NCBI GenBank assembly: GCA_025462865.1
Contig: JAOAPI010000051.1
Location: forward strand, 1 to 35,482
From: Candidatus Sulfotelmatobacter sp.
GTDB taxonomy: Bacteria > Acidobacteriota > Terriglobia > Terriglobales > Acidobacteriaceae
Direction of reading: 5' to 3'
Length of the DNA stretch: 35,482 nt
A program made the position numbers and the translations under genes. This document shows positions 1 through 9,644 of the stretch, piece after piece. The notes beneath the pieces were generated by a model. That model saw only the letters and a list, made by a program, of their open reading frames with translations. It ran no database searches and had not been told where the DNA came from. The first letter of the stretch is position 1. Each line of letters starts with the position of its first letter.

Positions 1-2
1 CC

Positions 3-500
3 TATTCTGTCAATCCGAAACTGATCGCCAATGCTCACCCGCCGCGATTGGAGTCGCGCACGTTGCGACCCGGAAGTCAGCTTTCGGAAGAAGAGCGAGC
101 GGTCTTCGGCAGCAGCAAGATTTATTCGCTGGCGCTCAACATGCCGAACCTGAACTCCGTCGGCGGAAGTTGGATCATCCGCTTCGCTGCGCTCAAGCCG
201 GATTCAGCGATCCCTACCGCGGAGCTTTCATCGCCAGTTGCCACGCGCAAGGTAGATCCCGCCTATCCGCTGGAGCTGATGCGGCAAAATCTGGGTGGGA
301 CCGTCATTCTCTATGCAGTTATCCGCGCCGATGGCACGGTGGGCAACGTGCGCGTGCTGCGCAGCGTGGACGATCGGCTAGACCATTACGCCAGTGAAGC
401 CGTTGCTAAGTGGAAATTCGATCCCGCTACAAAGAGCGGCCAGCCTGTGGATGTGGAAGCTACCTTCTGGATTCCCTTCCGCCCGGCACGTGCGCAGTAA
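3..500 (+). CDS. TonB C-terminal-domain protein (5' end outside window)
   Basis: The reading frame is open to the left edge, so only the C-terminal 165 residues or so are visible and the true start lies upstream; the TTG at 48 is only an internal candidate. The last 85 residues look like a TonB C-terminal domain: a VDPAYP entry motif, then GGTVILYAVIRADGTVGNVR, then a helix ending in an AVAKWKFDPA motif and a closing beta strand. In TonB this fold contacts TonB-dependent outer-membrane receptors; in Acidobacteriota the same domain is common in stand-alone secreted proteins of unknown role. The gene ends 35 bp before the end of the convergent cyclase-like gene, with no hairpin visible between them. 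The domain call is firm; the protein's function is not known. Confidence 0.8.
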   Translation, partial: YSVNPKLIANAHPPRLESRTLRPGSQLSEEERAVFGSSKIYSLALNMPNLNSVGGSWIIRFAALKPDSAIPTAELSSPVATRKVDPAYPLELMRQNLGGTVILYAVIRADGTVGNVRVLRSVDDRLDHYASEAVAKWKFDPATKSGQPVDVEATFWIPFRPARAQ

Positions 501-535
501 AACTTCAAGGCCAGCACCAAACTTTAGGAATATTT

Positions 536-2803
536 TTATCGTCCAACCGCTTTTTTCTTTTCCAACGCGGCGTAGATCGCGGGATCAGTGCAGATTTCGT
601 AGTAGTTGCGATCGGTCCAACCCTGGACCGAGAAGTCCTCGATATTGATTCGCGGCATGCGGCTCTGGCGCACCACGATTTTGCGGAAGATATCGCGATC
701 AACTGGGACCGTGCCGCTGGAGAGGCGATACTCTCCCTTGTCGGAGGACGCCGAAGGTGGCAGCTTTACCGCCAAGGGCACCAACGAAATCTCCTGTTCG
801 AGCTTGCGGAACGCCGCCTCATTCAACCGAATACCTCCCAGGTTATAGCTGACGATGGAATCTTCTGGATTCGCGGACTCGCCGGGATCTGACGACTGGA
901 ACACATACACATGAAACGGCCCCGCCTGCGATTCCATGACCTTGCGGGCACGCTTGTTGCAGGAAGAGAGGCGGTCGCTCTCGTTCAACGCTTCCGATAT
1001 CATGATTTGCCGTTCACCATCCATCAGATAGAGCGGGGCGGACTCTTGCAGAGTGATGCCGACGCCCAACTCGAGTTCGGGCATTCCCGAGCGCTGCATC
1101 AATTCGTTGTAGCCGCGCACGATCTCGATCATCTCCCGCGCCAGCACACAGGCTCTGCTCACCGCAAGTTCGGGCTCACCAGAGCGCTCTAGGATGGCAA
1201 GAATGATGGCATCGCCTTCCAGAAAGACTTTCTGGGCTCCATACTTGCCCAGCAACTTGTTCACCGGATCATAAAAGTTCAGGCTGAAGTAGGATGCCGG
1301 ATTCAGTCCCTTGTCCATGAGTGTGCGAGTGAGTCGCGTTGAGTCGCGCACGTCAGCTTTCAGAACGACATGGCGCAGGACTCGGTCTTCCTCCGGTTGC
1401 CTCTGTTCTTCGGGTAAAAAGAATTCGTAGAGCGTGCCGTTCATGCGGGAGAGTTCGCGCAGCTTCTCCGTACTAACGAGATTCACTGAGTCGAGGGCGG
1501 CATTGAGGGTTTCCAAGCGGCGCAAATCCCGGTGATAGTGGGAAAAATCCTGCAGAAAACGTGCCGCGACTTTGGACCGTTCCGTCCCGCGGCAGCCTGC
1601 GACCTTGCCCACCGCCGCGTACAGACTGGCAGGAGAGAGCTTGCCATGCTCCTGAATCATGCGCTCTACGCGATCGCATTCAGGACGGGAGATTAGCGCG
1701 TTCTTTAACTGCTGAGCATTGATCCTGGGTGAGTATTCCCCGAGCAAAGGGACGGCGTGATACGACGCAATCACGCATTCCATTACTTGCTCGTCTTCCA
1801 GCAGACGAACCCACCTGGCCAACCGCTCCTGCTGGGCAATTCCTTCGTCGGTGGATTCATCGGGCGTTCCAGTACCCACGAGGACCCGAGTATTTTCGGG
1901 AGCGCAAATCCAGGAATCGATCGTCTCGCGGGTCGTCTCGTCGCCGTAGAGCGTGCGCACGAAACTCCACAGGATGTCTTGCAGCCGCGGGTAACGATCA
2001 GGATCACGATCCCAGTTGCCGAGCATGACGTAGTGCTCGGCGCAAATGTAGTCGTCGCGGCCATCTTCGGAAAAAGCCAAACGATTCACGAACAGGTCGT
2101 AGCTGGCGAGGCCTGCGCTTCCTGGCTCCGCACTCTTCGCAGTGCCAACTTTGTTCTCTCCAAAAAACGAACGCCGGGTACGCGCGAGAGTCTCTTTCTC
2201 GATCTCGCGCAGGGTCTCGAAAAGATCCTGCCCCGCTTTACGCAAGATAATCTTTTTACGCACCTGGAATGCGGCCACGCGCTCGCGATACTCCACCCCC
2301 TGGCCCTGCCGCATGCCTTCATAACTCTTGAGCAGGACGCGGCAGCGCTCCAATACCTGCGCGAATTGTAGGTGCATCTCGGTACGAAGAAACTTTGTTA
2401 TGGCCAACCGCGCAAGCAGATCAAGGGAGATTTTTTCCTCCTTCTTTGCGCGATTCAGCGCCGCCAGATGCAGTTCAGCCAGTAGCGGCTTCCAGTCGGA
2501 TTTTTCCGTGGAATTGCGAGGGATTCCGGCAGCCGCTTTTCTCATCCAGTTCGGGCCCTGTTGAGTCTTCTGCGGAGCCTCTGCTGAAAGCAGCCCATCC
2601 AACTCGCCGTGGCGCACAATCAATCGCATGATCTGCGCCCGCGCCGCATCCATAAAACGCGGGCTTAGCGACACGTCATGCCGCAAATTGTCGACTCCGA
2701 CCGCAAGGCCTTCGAGGACGATCGAGGGCGTAGCCGCAATCATCTCCGGCATTGCCGGTTTCTCTGGGCCTTTGCCCAATCGGAAGATGGGAAGTCGAGG
2801 CAT
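536..2803 (-). CDS. Large protein with a C-terminal class III nucleotidyl-cyclase-like domain
   Basis: A 755-residue protein with no signal peptide or membrane segment. Residues about 475-640 resemble an adenylate/guanylate cyclase catalytic domain: KADVRDSTRLT supplies the first metal-binding Asp in its usual place before Ser/Thr, and EGDAIILAI near residue 529 matches the G-D-A/G motif of the second Asp. The region between and after them has the helix and strand pattern of the family. Residues 1-470 are mostly helical, rich in charged residues, and match nothing I recognise; the last 110 residues are also unassigned. If active, it would make a cyclic nucleotide in the cytoplasm, with the N-terminal part as sensor or regulator. 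No good Shine-Dalgarno precedes the ATG at 2803, so a start slightly downstream is possible. It is divergent from the molybdenum hydroxylase operon. Confidence 0.75.
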   Translation of the reverse strand: MPRLPIFRLGKGPEKPAMPEMIAATPSIVLEGLAVGVDNLRHDVSLSPRFMDAARAQIMRLIVRHGELDGLLSAEAPQKTQQGPNWMRKAAAGIPRNSTEKSDWKPLLAELHLAALNRAKKEEKISLDLLARLAITKFLRTEMHLQFAQVLERCRVLLKSYEGMRQGQGVEYRERVAAFQVRKKIILRKAGQDLFETLREIEKETLARTRRSFFGENKVGTAKSAEPGSAGLASYDLFVNRLAFSEDGRDDYICAEHYVMLGNWDRDPDRYPRLQDILWSFVRTLYGDETTRETIDSWICAPENTRVLVGTGTPDESTDEGIAQQERLARWVRLLEDEQVMECVIASYHAVPLLGEYSPRINAQQLKNALISRPECDRVERMIQEHGKLSPASLYAAVGKVAGCRGTERSKVAARFLQDFSHYHRDLRRLETLNAALDSVNLVSTEKLRELSRMNGTLYEFFLPEEQRQPEEDRVLRHVVLKADVRDSTRLTRTLMDKGLNPASYFSLNFYDPVNKLLGKYGAQKVFLEGDAIILAILERSGEPELAVSRACVLAREMIEIVRGYNELMQRSGMPELELGVGITLQESAPLYLMDGERQIMISEALNESDRLSSCNKRARKVMESQAGPFHVYVFQSSDPGESANPEDSIVSYNLGGIRLNEAAFRKLEQEISLVPLAVKLPPSASSDKGEYRLSSGTVPVDRDIFRKIVVRQSRMPRINIEDFSVQGWTDRNYYEICTDPAIYAALEKKKAVGR

Positions 2804-3020
2804 CGTGACTGCTACATCGTTCTTGGAAGTTACTGATTACAGACGCACATAACCGAGGCTAGCACGCGTTCCGGCGCGGCTAAAGTTACCTAGGTTATGG
2901 GCTCACGTTTGAAGCAATTTCCCTGGAAGGATGGGGTAAGAGAACTCTTCGAAGCAGCGAGTCGATGGCGGAACGGTGTAAAATCGACGCCATCGAAACC
3001 GCATAATCAGGAGAATTATT

Positions 3021-3491
3021 ATGGTTGGCTTCTCCGTTAACGGCAAACGCGTCAATCTCGACGTCGATCCTTCTACTCCGCTGCTCTGGGTCATTCGCGA
3101 ACAGCTAAATCTCACAGGAACGAAATACGGATGCGGAATGGCGCAGTGCGGCGCCTGCACGGTTCATGTTAATGGCGAAGCGGTTCGTTCCTGTGTCACG
3201 CCGGTATCAAGGGCAGAAGGTAAAACGATTACAACCATCGAGGGACTTTCGCCCGATCTGAGCAATCCCTTGCAGCGCGCATGGCTGGAAGAGGATGTCC
3301 CTCAGTGCGGCTACTGCCAGTCGGGACAGCTAATGAGCGCCGCCGTACTGCTGCGCGAAAAGCCCAAGCCCAGTGACGAAGACATTGACGAAGCGATGAC
3401 GGGAAACATCTGCCGCTGTGGCACGTATCCGCGCATCAGACGCGCGATTCATAGAGCTGCCGAAATGGCGGCGAAGGGAGGTGCGCGATGA
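3021..3491 (+). CDS. Molybdenum hydroxylase 2Fe-2S subunit (IorA/CoxS type)
   Basis: Small iron-sulfur subunit of a xanthine-oxidase-family hydroxylase, 156 residues, the usual length. The plant-type ferredoxin cluster is bound by Cys38, Cys43, Cys46 and Cys58 (CGMAQCGAC then C). The second, all-helical 2Fe-2S domain has Cys96, Cys99, Cys131 and Cys133 (CGYCQSGQ and CRCGTYPRI). It passes electrons from the Mo site to the next carrier. A clear Shine-Dalgarno (AGGAG) lies 8 bases upstream of the ATG. The stop overlaps the start of the next gene by four bases (ATGA), so the two are translationally coupled. The two-subunit arrangement without a separate FAD subunit is that of isoquinoline 1-oxidoreductase-like enzymes; the substrate cannot be told from sequence. 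Confidence 0.95.
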   Translation: MVGFSVNGKRVNLDVDPSTPLLWVIREQLNLTGTKYGCGMAQCGACTVHVNGEAVRSCVTPVSRAEGKTITTIEGLSPDLSNPLQRAWLEEDVPQCGYCQSGQLMSAAVLLREKPKPSDEDIDEAMTGNICRCGTYPRIRRAIHRAAEMAAKGGAR

Positions 3492-5671
3492 TTCGCCGAA
3501 CTATTGAAATTGGACACGCAAATGCGGATACAGGACGTCGTAATTTTCTCAAAGCGTCGGTTGCGGCCAGCGGCGGCCTCCTGATCGGCTTTCGCTTCCC
3601 TGGAATCAGGGCGCTAGCTTCCACGCTGCCGTCATCCGCCAACAGTTTCATGCCGAACGCATTCGTTCGCATCGGCACCGACGAACGCGTGACCGTTATT
3701 GTGAACCACTCGGAGATGGGACAAGGGGTCTACACCTCCTTGCCGATGCTGCTGGCTGAGGAACTGGATGCGGATTGGAGCAAAGTTGGCTTCGAGCCGG
3801 CTCCGGTCGATCCCAAGTACAACCATCCTGCCTTCGGCATGCAAATGACGGGGGGAAGCTCCAGCGTGTGGTCGGGGCTGGAGCAATTTCGCCAGGCCGG
3901 CGCCGCGGCTCGCGCCATGCTGATCGCTGCGGCGGCACAGCAGTGGAACGTAGACGCTTCCACCTGCCGCACCGAATCAGGCGCGGTGCTGAACGGATCG
4001 AATCGAAAGCTGACCTATGGACATCTCGCTGCGGCGGCGGCCAAGCTCAGGCCCCCGGAACATGTCCAACTGAAAGATCCAAAGACGTTCAAGCTGATCG
4101 GCAAGCCCATCAAGCGGCTCGATACCTCCGTGAAGTTGAATGGCAAGGCCGAGTTTGGGCTCGACGTGAAATTACCCGGGATGATGAACGCCGTCATTGC
4201 TCGCCCTCCAATTTTCGGGGCAAAGATGAAGGCCTTCGATGATGCGAAGGCGCGTTCGATGCCAGGCGTCCGCAAGATTGTTGCGATTCCCGCGGGGGTT
4301 GCGGTTATCGCAGATACGTTCTGGCAAGCCAAGGTTGCACGAGATGCTCTTCGCGTCGAGTGGGACGAAGGTAGCATGCACGACTTCGACACCGGCAAGA
4401 TGATGCAGGACTTTCGCGAACGCGCCAAATCGCCCGGCACAAGCGTGCGTAAAGATGGCGATGCTGAGAGTGCGCTTGCGAGTGCGGCGAAGAAGACCGA
4501 GGGGGTTTACGAAGTTCCCTACCTGTCGCACCTGATGATGGAGCCTCTGAACTGTACGGTTGACCTGCTCGCGGATTCATGCGAGGTCTGGACAGGGTCG
4601 CAGTTCCAGACCATCGATCGCGCCAATGCCGCAAAAATCGCAGGTCTCCCGCCCGAGAAAGTTCAACTGAATACGACTTTTCTTGGCGGAGGCTTCGGGC
4701 GCCGCGCCAATCCACAATCCGATTTTGTTGTGGAGGCAGTTCACGTCGCCAAAGCTGCCGGAGTTCCCGTCAAAGTGATTTGGACCCGGGAAGACGACAT
4801 GGCCGGCGGATGGTATCGTCCCGCGTTCCTGCACGCAATTGCCGGCGGAGTCGATGCCAACGGCAATGCCGTGAGTTGGAGATCCCGCCTCGTCGGGCAA
4901 TCGATCATGGCGGGGACGCCGTTCGCCGCAATGATGATGAAGGGGAAAGAATACGACCCCGCATCGGTCGAGGGCGTCGACGACCTTCCTTACGCCATTC
5001 CGAACATCGCGGTGGAATCGCATCAAGCTGAAATTAATGTACCGGTGCAGTGGCTTCGTTCCGTGGGACACTCACACACCGCGTTCGCAGTCGAATGTTT
5101 TGTCGACGAACTTGCGGCGCTGGCACAGAAAGATCCGTACCAGTTCCGGCGAGCGCTGCTGCAGAAGCAGCCTCGACATCTGGGCGTACTCGATCTTGCC
5201 GCTCAGAAAGCGGGATGGGATAAGCCGTTAGCGAAGGGCGTGGGCCGCGGAATCGCGGTGCATTTTGCCTTTGGCAGCTACTCGGCGCATGTGGCGGAAG
5301 TTTCGGTCACTGACGGCCAGGTACGAGTACACCGCATGGTGTGCGCCATCGACTGCGGCGAATATGTAAATCCGGGGATTATCGCGGCGCAAACCGAAGG
5401 CGGCGCGATCTTCGGAGCTTCAGCGGCGCTCTTCCAGGAACTCACCTTCGAAAAAGGCCGCCTGCAACAAACCAACTTTCATACCTTCCCCGTCATGCGA
5501 ATGAATGAATGTCCAGAGATCGAGACTCACATTGTTAGCAACCACGAGAAATCCGGCGGCATCGGAGAGCCAGGCGTTCCTTGCGCCGCCCCGGCAATCG
5601 CGAATGCGATTTTTGCCGCGACCGGTAAGCGCATTCGCCGGCTACCTATCCGTATGACGGAGGCTGTATGA
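3488..5671 (+). CDS. Molybdopterin-binding hydroxylase large subunit, Tat-exported (IorB type)
   Basis: Catalytic subunit of 727 residues that binds the molybdenum cofactor (cytosine dinucleotide form in this family). A twin-arginine signal is visible at residues 17-22 (RRNFLKAS followed by a hydrophobic stretch), so the folded enzyme should be exported, as for IorB-type enzymes. LGGGFGRR near residue 400 is the cofactor-binding glycine loop, and GGIGEPGVP near residue 693 carries the catalytic Glu that activates water at the Mo. Domain order matches the family: N-terminal signal, aldehyde oxidase a/b hammerhead (about 200-310), then the Mo-binding halves. It overlaps both neighbours by ATGA. 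Family members hydroxylate N-heterocycles or oxidise aldehydes; the true substrate is unknown. Confidence 0.93.
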   Translation: MIRRTIEIGHANADTGRRNFLKASVAASGGLLIGFRFPGIRALASTLPSSANSFMPNAFVRIGTDERVTVIVNHSEMGQGVYTSLPMLLAEELDADWSKVGFEPAPVDPKYNHPAFGMQMTGGSSSVWSGLEQFRQAGAAARAMLIAAAAQQWNVDASTCRTESGAVLNGSNRKLTYGHLAAAAAKLRPPEHVQLKDPKTFKLIGKPIKRLDTSVKLNGKAEFGLDVKLPGMMNAVIARPPIFGAKMKAFDDAKARSMPGVRKIVAIPAGVAVIADTFWQAKVARDALRVEWDEGSMHDFDTGKMMQDFRERAKSPGTSVRKDGDAESALASAAKKTEGVYEVPYLSHLMMEPLNCTVDLLADSCEVWTGSQFQTIDRANAAKIAGLPPEKVQLNTTFLGGGFGRRANPQSDFVVEAVHVAKAAGVPVKVIWTREDDMAGGWYRPAFLHAIAGGVDANGNAVSWRSRLVGQSIMAGTPFAAMMMKGKEYDPASVEGVDDLPYAIPNIAVESHQAEINVPVQWLRSVGHSHTAFAVECFVDELAALAQKDPYQFRRALLQKQPRHLGVLDLAAQKAGWDKPLAKGVGRGIAVHFAFGSYSAHVAEVSVTDGQVRVHRMVCAIDCGEYVNPGIIAAQTEGGAIFGASAALFQELTFEKGRLQQTNFHTFPVMRMNECPEIETHIVSNHEKSGGIGEPGVPCAAPAIANAIFAATGKRIRRLPIRMTEAV

Positions 5672-6276
5672 AGCGAATGCATTTTTTTGTGATTGCTGGT
5701 GTTGTCCTGTCGGCCCTCGCTGTGGCGCTTTCGAGACCACTAATTGCTGCAGAGCCGCCAGAGACTTCCGCCGCAGCAGTTGACAGTAAGAGCGGCGATG
5801 GTGCGCTTTTCATAGCATTTGTTCCCGTGCTGCGGCATCCACGCTGCATGAATTGCCATTCCAAAGGAGATTATCCACGCCAGGGCGACGACAGCCATCG
5901 GCACACCATGCTAGTCAAGCGAGGTCCGGCTGGCTTCGGAGTGACTGCGGTGAAATGCAGCACGTGTCATCAGGATCACAATCTCTGGGACGCTCACCTG
6001 CCTCCGGGCGCGCCAGAATGGCATCTACCGTCTCCGAGCATGCCAATGATCTGGGAAGGTTTGACCGACGCGCAGCTGTGCCAATCAATTAAAGATCCAA
6101 AACAAAATAAGGGCCGCAACATCGATCAACTGGTCGAGCACCTTACGGAAGATAAACTTGTGGCGTGGGGTTGGAATCCGGGCCCGAGGCGAAACGCGGT
6201 TCCCATACCGCATGATGATTTTTCCGCCAAAGTAAAACAGTGGCAAGCGGCAGGAGCGCCCTGCCCCGCACGCTAA
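5668..6276 (+). CDS. Secreted di-heme cytochrome c of the Mo-hydroxylase operon
   Basis: A 202-residue protein with an N-terminal signal peptide (hydrophobic residues about 5-27, cleavage near AAA/E) and two CXXCH heme c motifs: CMNCH at 60-64 and CSTCH at 97-101. A His-rich segment (SHRH, near residue 77) and several Met residues could give distal ligands. It starts inside the stop of the Mo subunit gene (ATGA overlap), which strongly suggests that it takes electrons from the hydroxylase in the periplasm in place of an FAD subunit. It is not a standard class I monoheme domain; heme spacing and length fit the uncharacterised cytochromes often found beside IorAB-like genes. The partner assignment is inference from operon structure. 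Confidence 0.88.
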   Translation: MKRMHFFVIAGVVLSALAVALSRPLIAAEPPETSAAAVDSKSGDGALFIAFVPVLRHPRCMNCHSKGDYPRQGDDSHRHTMLVKRGPAGFGVTAVKCSTCHQDHNLWDAHLPPGAPEWHLPSPSMPMIWEGLTDAQLCQSIKDPKQNKGRNIDQLVEHLTEDKLVAWGWNPGPRRNAVPIPHDDFSAKVKQWQAAGAPCPAR

Positions 6277-6325
6277 AGGCGCTCGCTTATTTGTGCCCAG
6301 GTCCTCAAGGGGCTCCCGTTAACCC

Positions 6326-7024
6326 ATGAAGAAAATATTGCTGCGCTCTCTGTTTGTTGTGGTGTTGGCTTGCGCCTGTACCCTATTGATTTTCCGGGCG
6401 CGGGGGAGGTCCGGATTCTGGGAATTTCAGGTGTCCGCATTTGAAAAGGCGGACCGGCTCAATCCACCGAAGGCTGGCGTTATTGTCTTCACCGGTAGTT
6501 CAAGCATTCGGCTCTGGGAAAGCCTGACTAGCGACATGAGACCGCTGGAGGTCATCAACCGCGGATTTGGCGGTTCGCAGATTGCTGAAGTCAACCAATA
6601 TGCATCCAGAATCGTCCTGCCTTACCAGCCTCGCGCCGTGGTGCTTTATGCCGGGGACAATGATCTTTCTTTTCCGTGGTTAAAAACTCCAGAGCAGGTC
6701 GCCGGGGATTTTAAGCAATTTGTGGAGATCGTTCATGCGAGGCTGCCTGAAACTTGGATCTACTTCATATCGATCAAGCCGTCGATCCGGCGGTGGAGTC
6801 ATTGGCAGAAATTCAAACAAACGAATGAGTTGATTGCGGAGTACATTCGGACGCAACCACGAGTTCAGTTCATCGACGTCGACGCAGCCATGCTGGATCA
6901 GCAGGGCAAGCCTCGCACTGAGTTGTTCCGGAAGGATGGTCTGCACATGAACGCCCAGGGCTATGCTGTGTGGACGGAAATCATCAAACCAGTTCTGGTA
7001 AGCCGTTTTGCTGTTACGAATTAG
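6326..7024 (+). CDS. SGNH/GDSL-family hydrolase, membrane-anchored or secreted
   Basis: A 232-residue protein beginning with a hydrophobic segment (residues 4-24), so exported or anchored. The four SGNH blocks are present: the nucleophile Ser in FTGSSSIRLW, the Gly in INRGFGGSQI, the Asn in YAGDNDL, and the Asp and His pair in DGLHMNAQGY near the C-terminus. These enzymes are esterases, lipases or carbohydrate de-esterifying enzymes; the substrate is not evident. An AAGGGG stretch lies about 12 bases upstream of the start. It follows the cytochrome gene by 49 bp and could be read through from that operon, but no functional link is visible. It is convergent with the M28 peptidase gene, separated by a repeat-rich gap with a hairpin. 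Confidence 0.88.
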   Translation: MKKILLRSLFVVVLACACTLLIFRARGRSGFWEFQVSAFEKADRLNPPKAGVIVFTGSSSIRLWESLTSDMRPLEVINRGFGGSQIAEVNQYASRIVLPYQPRAVVLYAGDNDLSFPWLKTPEQVAGDFKQFVEIVHARLPETWIYFISIKPSIRRWSHWQKFKQTNELIAEYIRTQPRVQFIDVDAAMLDQQGKPRTELFRKDGLHMNAQGYAVWTEIIKPVLVSRFAVTN

Positions 7025-7124
7025 AGGTGCTGAGTATCGAGTACCCAGACCTGGTGAGGCGTCGCCGTTCCGTCGCAAGGGCGAGGATGACATGCTGACC
7101 AGGTACTAGCAACTCAGTTGCTAG
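7025..7124. repeat. Repeat-rich convergent gap with period-7 units
   Basis: This 100-bp stretch between two converging genes is not coding. GAGTA occurs at 7032 and 7039, seven bases apart, and the end of the gap contains CTAGCAA, CTCAGTT and GCTAGCT units in the same register. The style matches the heptad tracts near 22.4 kb and 32.4 kb, so it probably belongs to the same class of short dispersed repeats. Confidence 0.5.
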
Positions 7125-7131
7125 CTACTGG
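7099..7131. terminator. Hairpin between converging SGNH and M28 genes
   Basis: CTAGCAAC (7106-7113) and GTTGCTAG (7117-7124) are perfect 8-bp arms around a TCA loop. After a short imperfect section the stem can extend to CCAG (7099-7102) with CTGG (7128-7131). On the plus strand it is followed by GCTTTTC, a weak T-run. It could stop transcription from either side, but it may equally be part of the local repeat. Confidence 0.5.
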
Positions 7132-8828
7132 CTTTTCATCCGGACCGCCTCGAACTCATCGCCCTTCTGCCAGCCGATGAGCTTCGAGGAACCTGCCGCT
7201 TCCCAGCCTAGCGCGAATCCAAAACGCGCCATGGCTGCGTCGCCAACGAAGTTCATCTCAGGGTGGTATTCGTCACTCGGCTGGTGATAGTGCTTTTCGA
7301 CATATTCTTTGTCCTGGGCCATACCCCACGCCTCGTCGTGACCCTTGAACTTCATTCCTTCGTTAATCGAGAACGATGGAATGCCGACACGCGCCAGGCT
7401 GAAATGATCGGAGCGATAGAAATGTCCTGCCTCAGGCCGTGCATCAGGACGAATGGTCAGCCGGAACTCTTTCGCCGTCGCCTGCACCCAGGGATAAAAC
7501 GTTGTGCGTTCAGCGCCTGAGACTTCGACTTCTTCCGGCGCTCCCAGAGGCTTTACATCGTCGTAATTCAGATCCAGTGCGATTTTTCCCGCCGGTATCG
7601 GCGGATGTTTTCCTAGATATTCCGATCCCAGCAAACCTTGCTCTTCGGCTGTGACCGCAGCAAAAATCACAGAGCGCGCCGGACGATCCCTGGCCACACT
7701 GAAAGCGCGAGCCAGTTCCAGCAGAATTCCGCAGCCCGTTGCGTTGTCAGCGGCGCCGTTGTAAATGTTGTCGCCCGGCATGTCGGGGCGCACGCCCAGA
7801 TGATCGTAGTGCGCGGTAAACATCACCGCCTCGTCTTTCATCTTGTGGTTCGAACCGGGGAGGATCCCCACCACGTTGTTCGATTCAAAATTCCGCACCT
7901 TGCTTACCATCCGCGCCTTCAACTTCGCGCCCAGGCTTACAGGATGAAAGTCCCGCGCCCGCGCATCCGCCATCATCTTTTCAATATCCATTCCCGAAGC
8001 TGAGGCCAACTTCTTCGCCACATCCAGTTGTACCCACGACGCAACCTTTAGCGCGGAACCTTCCAGCTTTAGATACGATTTCTCTCCTGAATTCGAGTTC
8101 CGCACCACGTCCCACGGATAACTCGCCATGTCTTCCTTGTGCACCAGAATCACGCCCACCGCGCCTTTACGCGCGGCCTGTTCATACTTGTAAGTCCAGC
8201 GCCCATAGTAAGTCAGGGCTTTGCCTTTGAAAAATTTTGGATCGTCCGACGGCGGCTCATTCACCAGCATCAGGAGCACTTTGCCGCGAACGTCGACGCC
8301 CTTGTAGTCATCCCAGTTGTATTCCGGAGCTTCGATGCCATAGCCCACATAGACGATCTCCGCGTCCACATCAGACTGCGCCTGTTGCGTCTGGTCGTAC
8401 GCCACATATTCGTCTAGCGCTTTCAGATGCATCGCTCCGCCTTGCTTCGGAACCAGCGAAAACTGCGTTTCCGGCAGTGTGGTAATTCCAACCAGCGGAA
8501 CTTTTTGCAGATATGATCCGTTCTCTCCGGCGGGCTTCAATCCATATTCCGCGAACTGCGTCGCCATGTATTCCGCTGCGATGTCGCCACCGCGCTGGCC
8601 GGTGCCGCGGCCCTCCAGAAGATCGTGTGACAGATATCGGACGTGCCAGCGAATGTGCTCGGGATCAATCGTTTCCAATGCTGCGAACGCCGCGGAAGGA
8701 AGATGCACCGATACAGCTTCGCGCTTCGCGGAGGCCGGAGCGGGAGCTGCTCCTCCTGCGGCCCATCCCATCACGCTCAGAGAGGTCATCACGCTGACAA
8801 AAACACTTCGTCTTAGCATCGCTCGCAT
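7125..8828 (-). CDS. Secreted M28-family zinc aminopeptidase with PA insert
   Basis: A 567-residue protein with an N-terminal signal peptide (residues 1-34, Ala-rich end). The catalytic domain is M28: the HYDHLG motif near residue 337 supplies the first His and Asp, GAADNATG the bridging Asp, AEEQGLLGS (about 395) the catalytic Glu and its metal-ligand neighbour, and RSDHFSLARVG the last His. Residues about 130-280 form the protease-associated (PA) insertion common in this family. It removes N-terminal residues from peptides outside the cytoplasm. The start chosen is the ATG at 8828, with a GGGGGAG purine run 11 bases upstream; the ATG four codons later is also possible. No operon partner is evident: 242 bp separate it from the upstream same-strand redoxin gene. 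Confidence 0.92.
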   Translation of the reverse strand: MRAMLRRSVFVSVMTSLSVMGWAAGGAAPAPASAKREAVSVHLPSAAFAALETIDPEHIRWHVRYLSHDLLEGRGTGQRGGDIAAEYMATQFAEYGLKPAGENGSYLQKVPLVGITTLPETQFSLVPKQGGAMHLKALDEYVAYDQTQQAQSDVDAEIVYVGYGIEAPEYNWDDYKGVDVRGKVLLMLVNEPPSDDPKFFKGKALTYYGRWTYKYEQAARKGAVGVILVHKEDMASYPWDVVRNSNSGEKSYLKLEGSALKVASWVQLDVAKKLASASGMDIEKMMADARARDFHPVSLGAKLKARMVSKVRNFESNNVVGILPGSNHKMKDEAVMFTAHYDHLGVRPDMPGDNIYNGAADNATGCGILLELARAFSVARDRPARSVIFAAVTAEEQGLLGSEYLGKHPPIPAGKIALDLNYDDVKPLGAPEEVEVSGAERTTFYPWVQATAKEFRLTIRPDARPEAGHFYRSDHFSLARVGIPSFSINEGMKFKGHDEAWGMAQDKEYVEKHYHQPSDEYHPEMNFVGDAAMARFGFALGWEAAGSSKLIGWQKGDEFEAVRMKSQ

Positions 8829-9070
8829 AGATCAGTTTTCTCCCCCGAGCCGGCGCGCTTGGGCGCGGCAATATTGCAAGCCAAAATACCTGTTTTAAGG
8901 ACTAAAGGAATTGTAACGGACTGCCGGAGTTTCGATGTACGGAGTAACCTGCACGGTAGGCCATCGCGGTCATGATCCTTTAGATAGTGCAGTGGTCTAC
9001 GTACGGCTTCCGCTTTGTGCCTTCGAATTTTCTTTCCCGTCCCGCGACCGCAGGATCAATTCTTTGAGCC
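8829..9070. other. Intergenic gap upstream of the M28 gene
   Basis: 242 bp between the end of the redoxin gene and the start of the M28 gene, both on the minus strand. It should hold the M28 promoter, but I see no convincing -35/-10 pair; the A+T-rich part lies at about 8880-8915. No hairpin or small gene is supported. Confidence 0.4.
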
Positions 9071-9568
9071 TCAACCAGCGCGAAAGTCGCGCACATCTTC
9101 TCCTGCTTTGAACAACACGGCTGGAGCGGTATTTAAAGACTCGGCCATCTTACGGCTAATCGCTTCGAAGTCGGCTTTCAGCCATCCCACGCTGGAGAGT
9201 TCGATATTGCCATCCTTCGTGATCCAGAACACGGTCGGGACATTGGTAAGTCCATAGGCGTTCGACACGGGATAATTATCTGTATCGTCGAGCAGCACCG
9301 GAAACGTCACGCCGAATTCCTTGGTGAACGCGGCGGTCTGCTTGGGGTCGTTCTGTGAAATACCGATAATTCGGACTTTTTCGTGCCCATACCTCCGCTC
9401 CAGTCGCTCAAAAAATGGAAACGCGTATTGGCACGTAGGACACGAAACTTTGAAGAACGCCAGCACCACAGGTCCACTCGCCAACTCTTCGCGCAGCACG
9501 AAGGGCTTGCTATCCATTGCTTTCAATTCAAAATCGGGCGCCTTACTGCCCGCGGTCAATGCCTCCAT
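9071..9568 (-). CDS. Thioredoxin-fold redoxin (AhpC/TSA-like) with CPTC motif
   Basis: A 165-residue cytoplasmic protein of the peroxiredoxin/TlpA superfamily. It begins with a typical AGSKAPDFEL strand, has a CPTC redox motif in FFKVSCPTC, and later a cis-Pro-type segment (TNVPTVFWI) and a GDNIEL-like turn, all as expected for the fold. It would act as a thiol peroxidase or disulfide reductase. The frame stays open upstream to 9697, but that would overlap mutY. The ATG at 9568 is chosen because GGAGG lies 8 bases before it and the family-like sequence starts there. It lies 76 bp downstream of mutY on the same strand, so both could be in one transcript, possibly linking oxidative damage repair and peroxide handling; that link is inference. 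Confidence 0.87.
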   Translation of the reverse strand: MEALTAGSKAPDFELKAMDSKPFVLREELASGPVVLAFFKVSCPTCQYAFPFFERLERRYGHEKVRIIGISQNDPKQTAAFTKEFGVTFPVLLDDTDNYPVSNAYGLTNVPTVFWITKDGNIELSSVGWLKADFEAISRKMAESLNTAPAVLFKAGEDVRDFRAG

Positions 9569-9644
9569 CGGTCGTCCTCCGGTTCGTTGTTTGAAAATAT
9601 TGCGTAGCCAGCGCATCGGCGTCCTCACCCTGACTTGTCTGATT

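Noticed and set aside
2979..2984. TAAAAT as a -10 box for the Mo-hydroxylase operon
   Set aside because: No acceptable -35 hexamer at 16-18 bases upstream.
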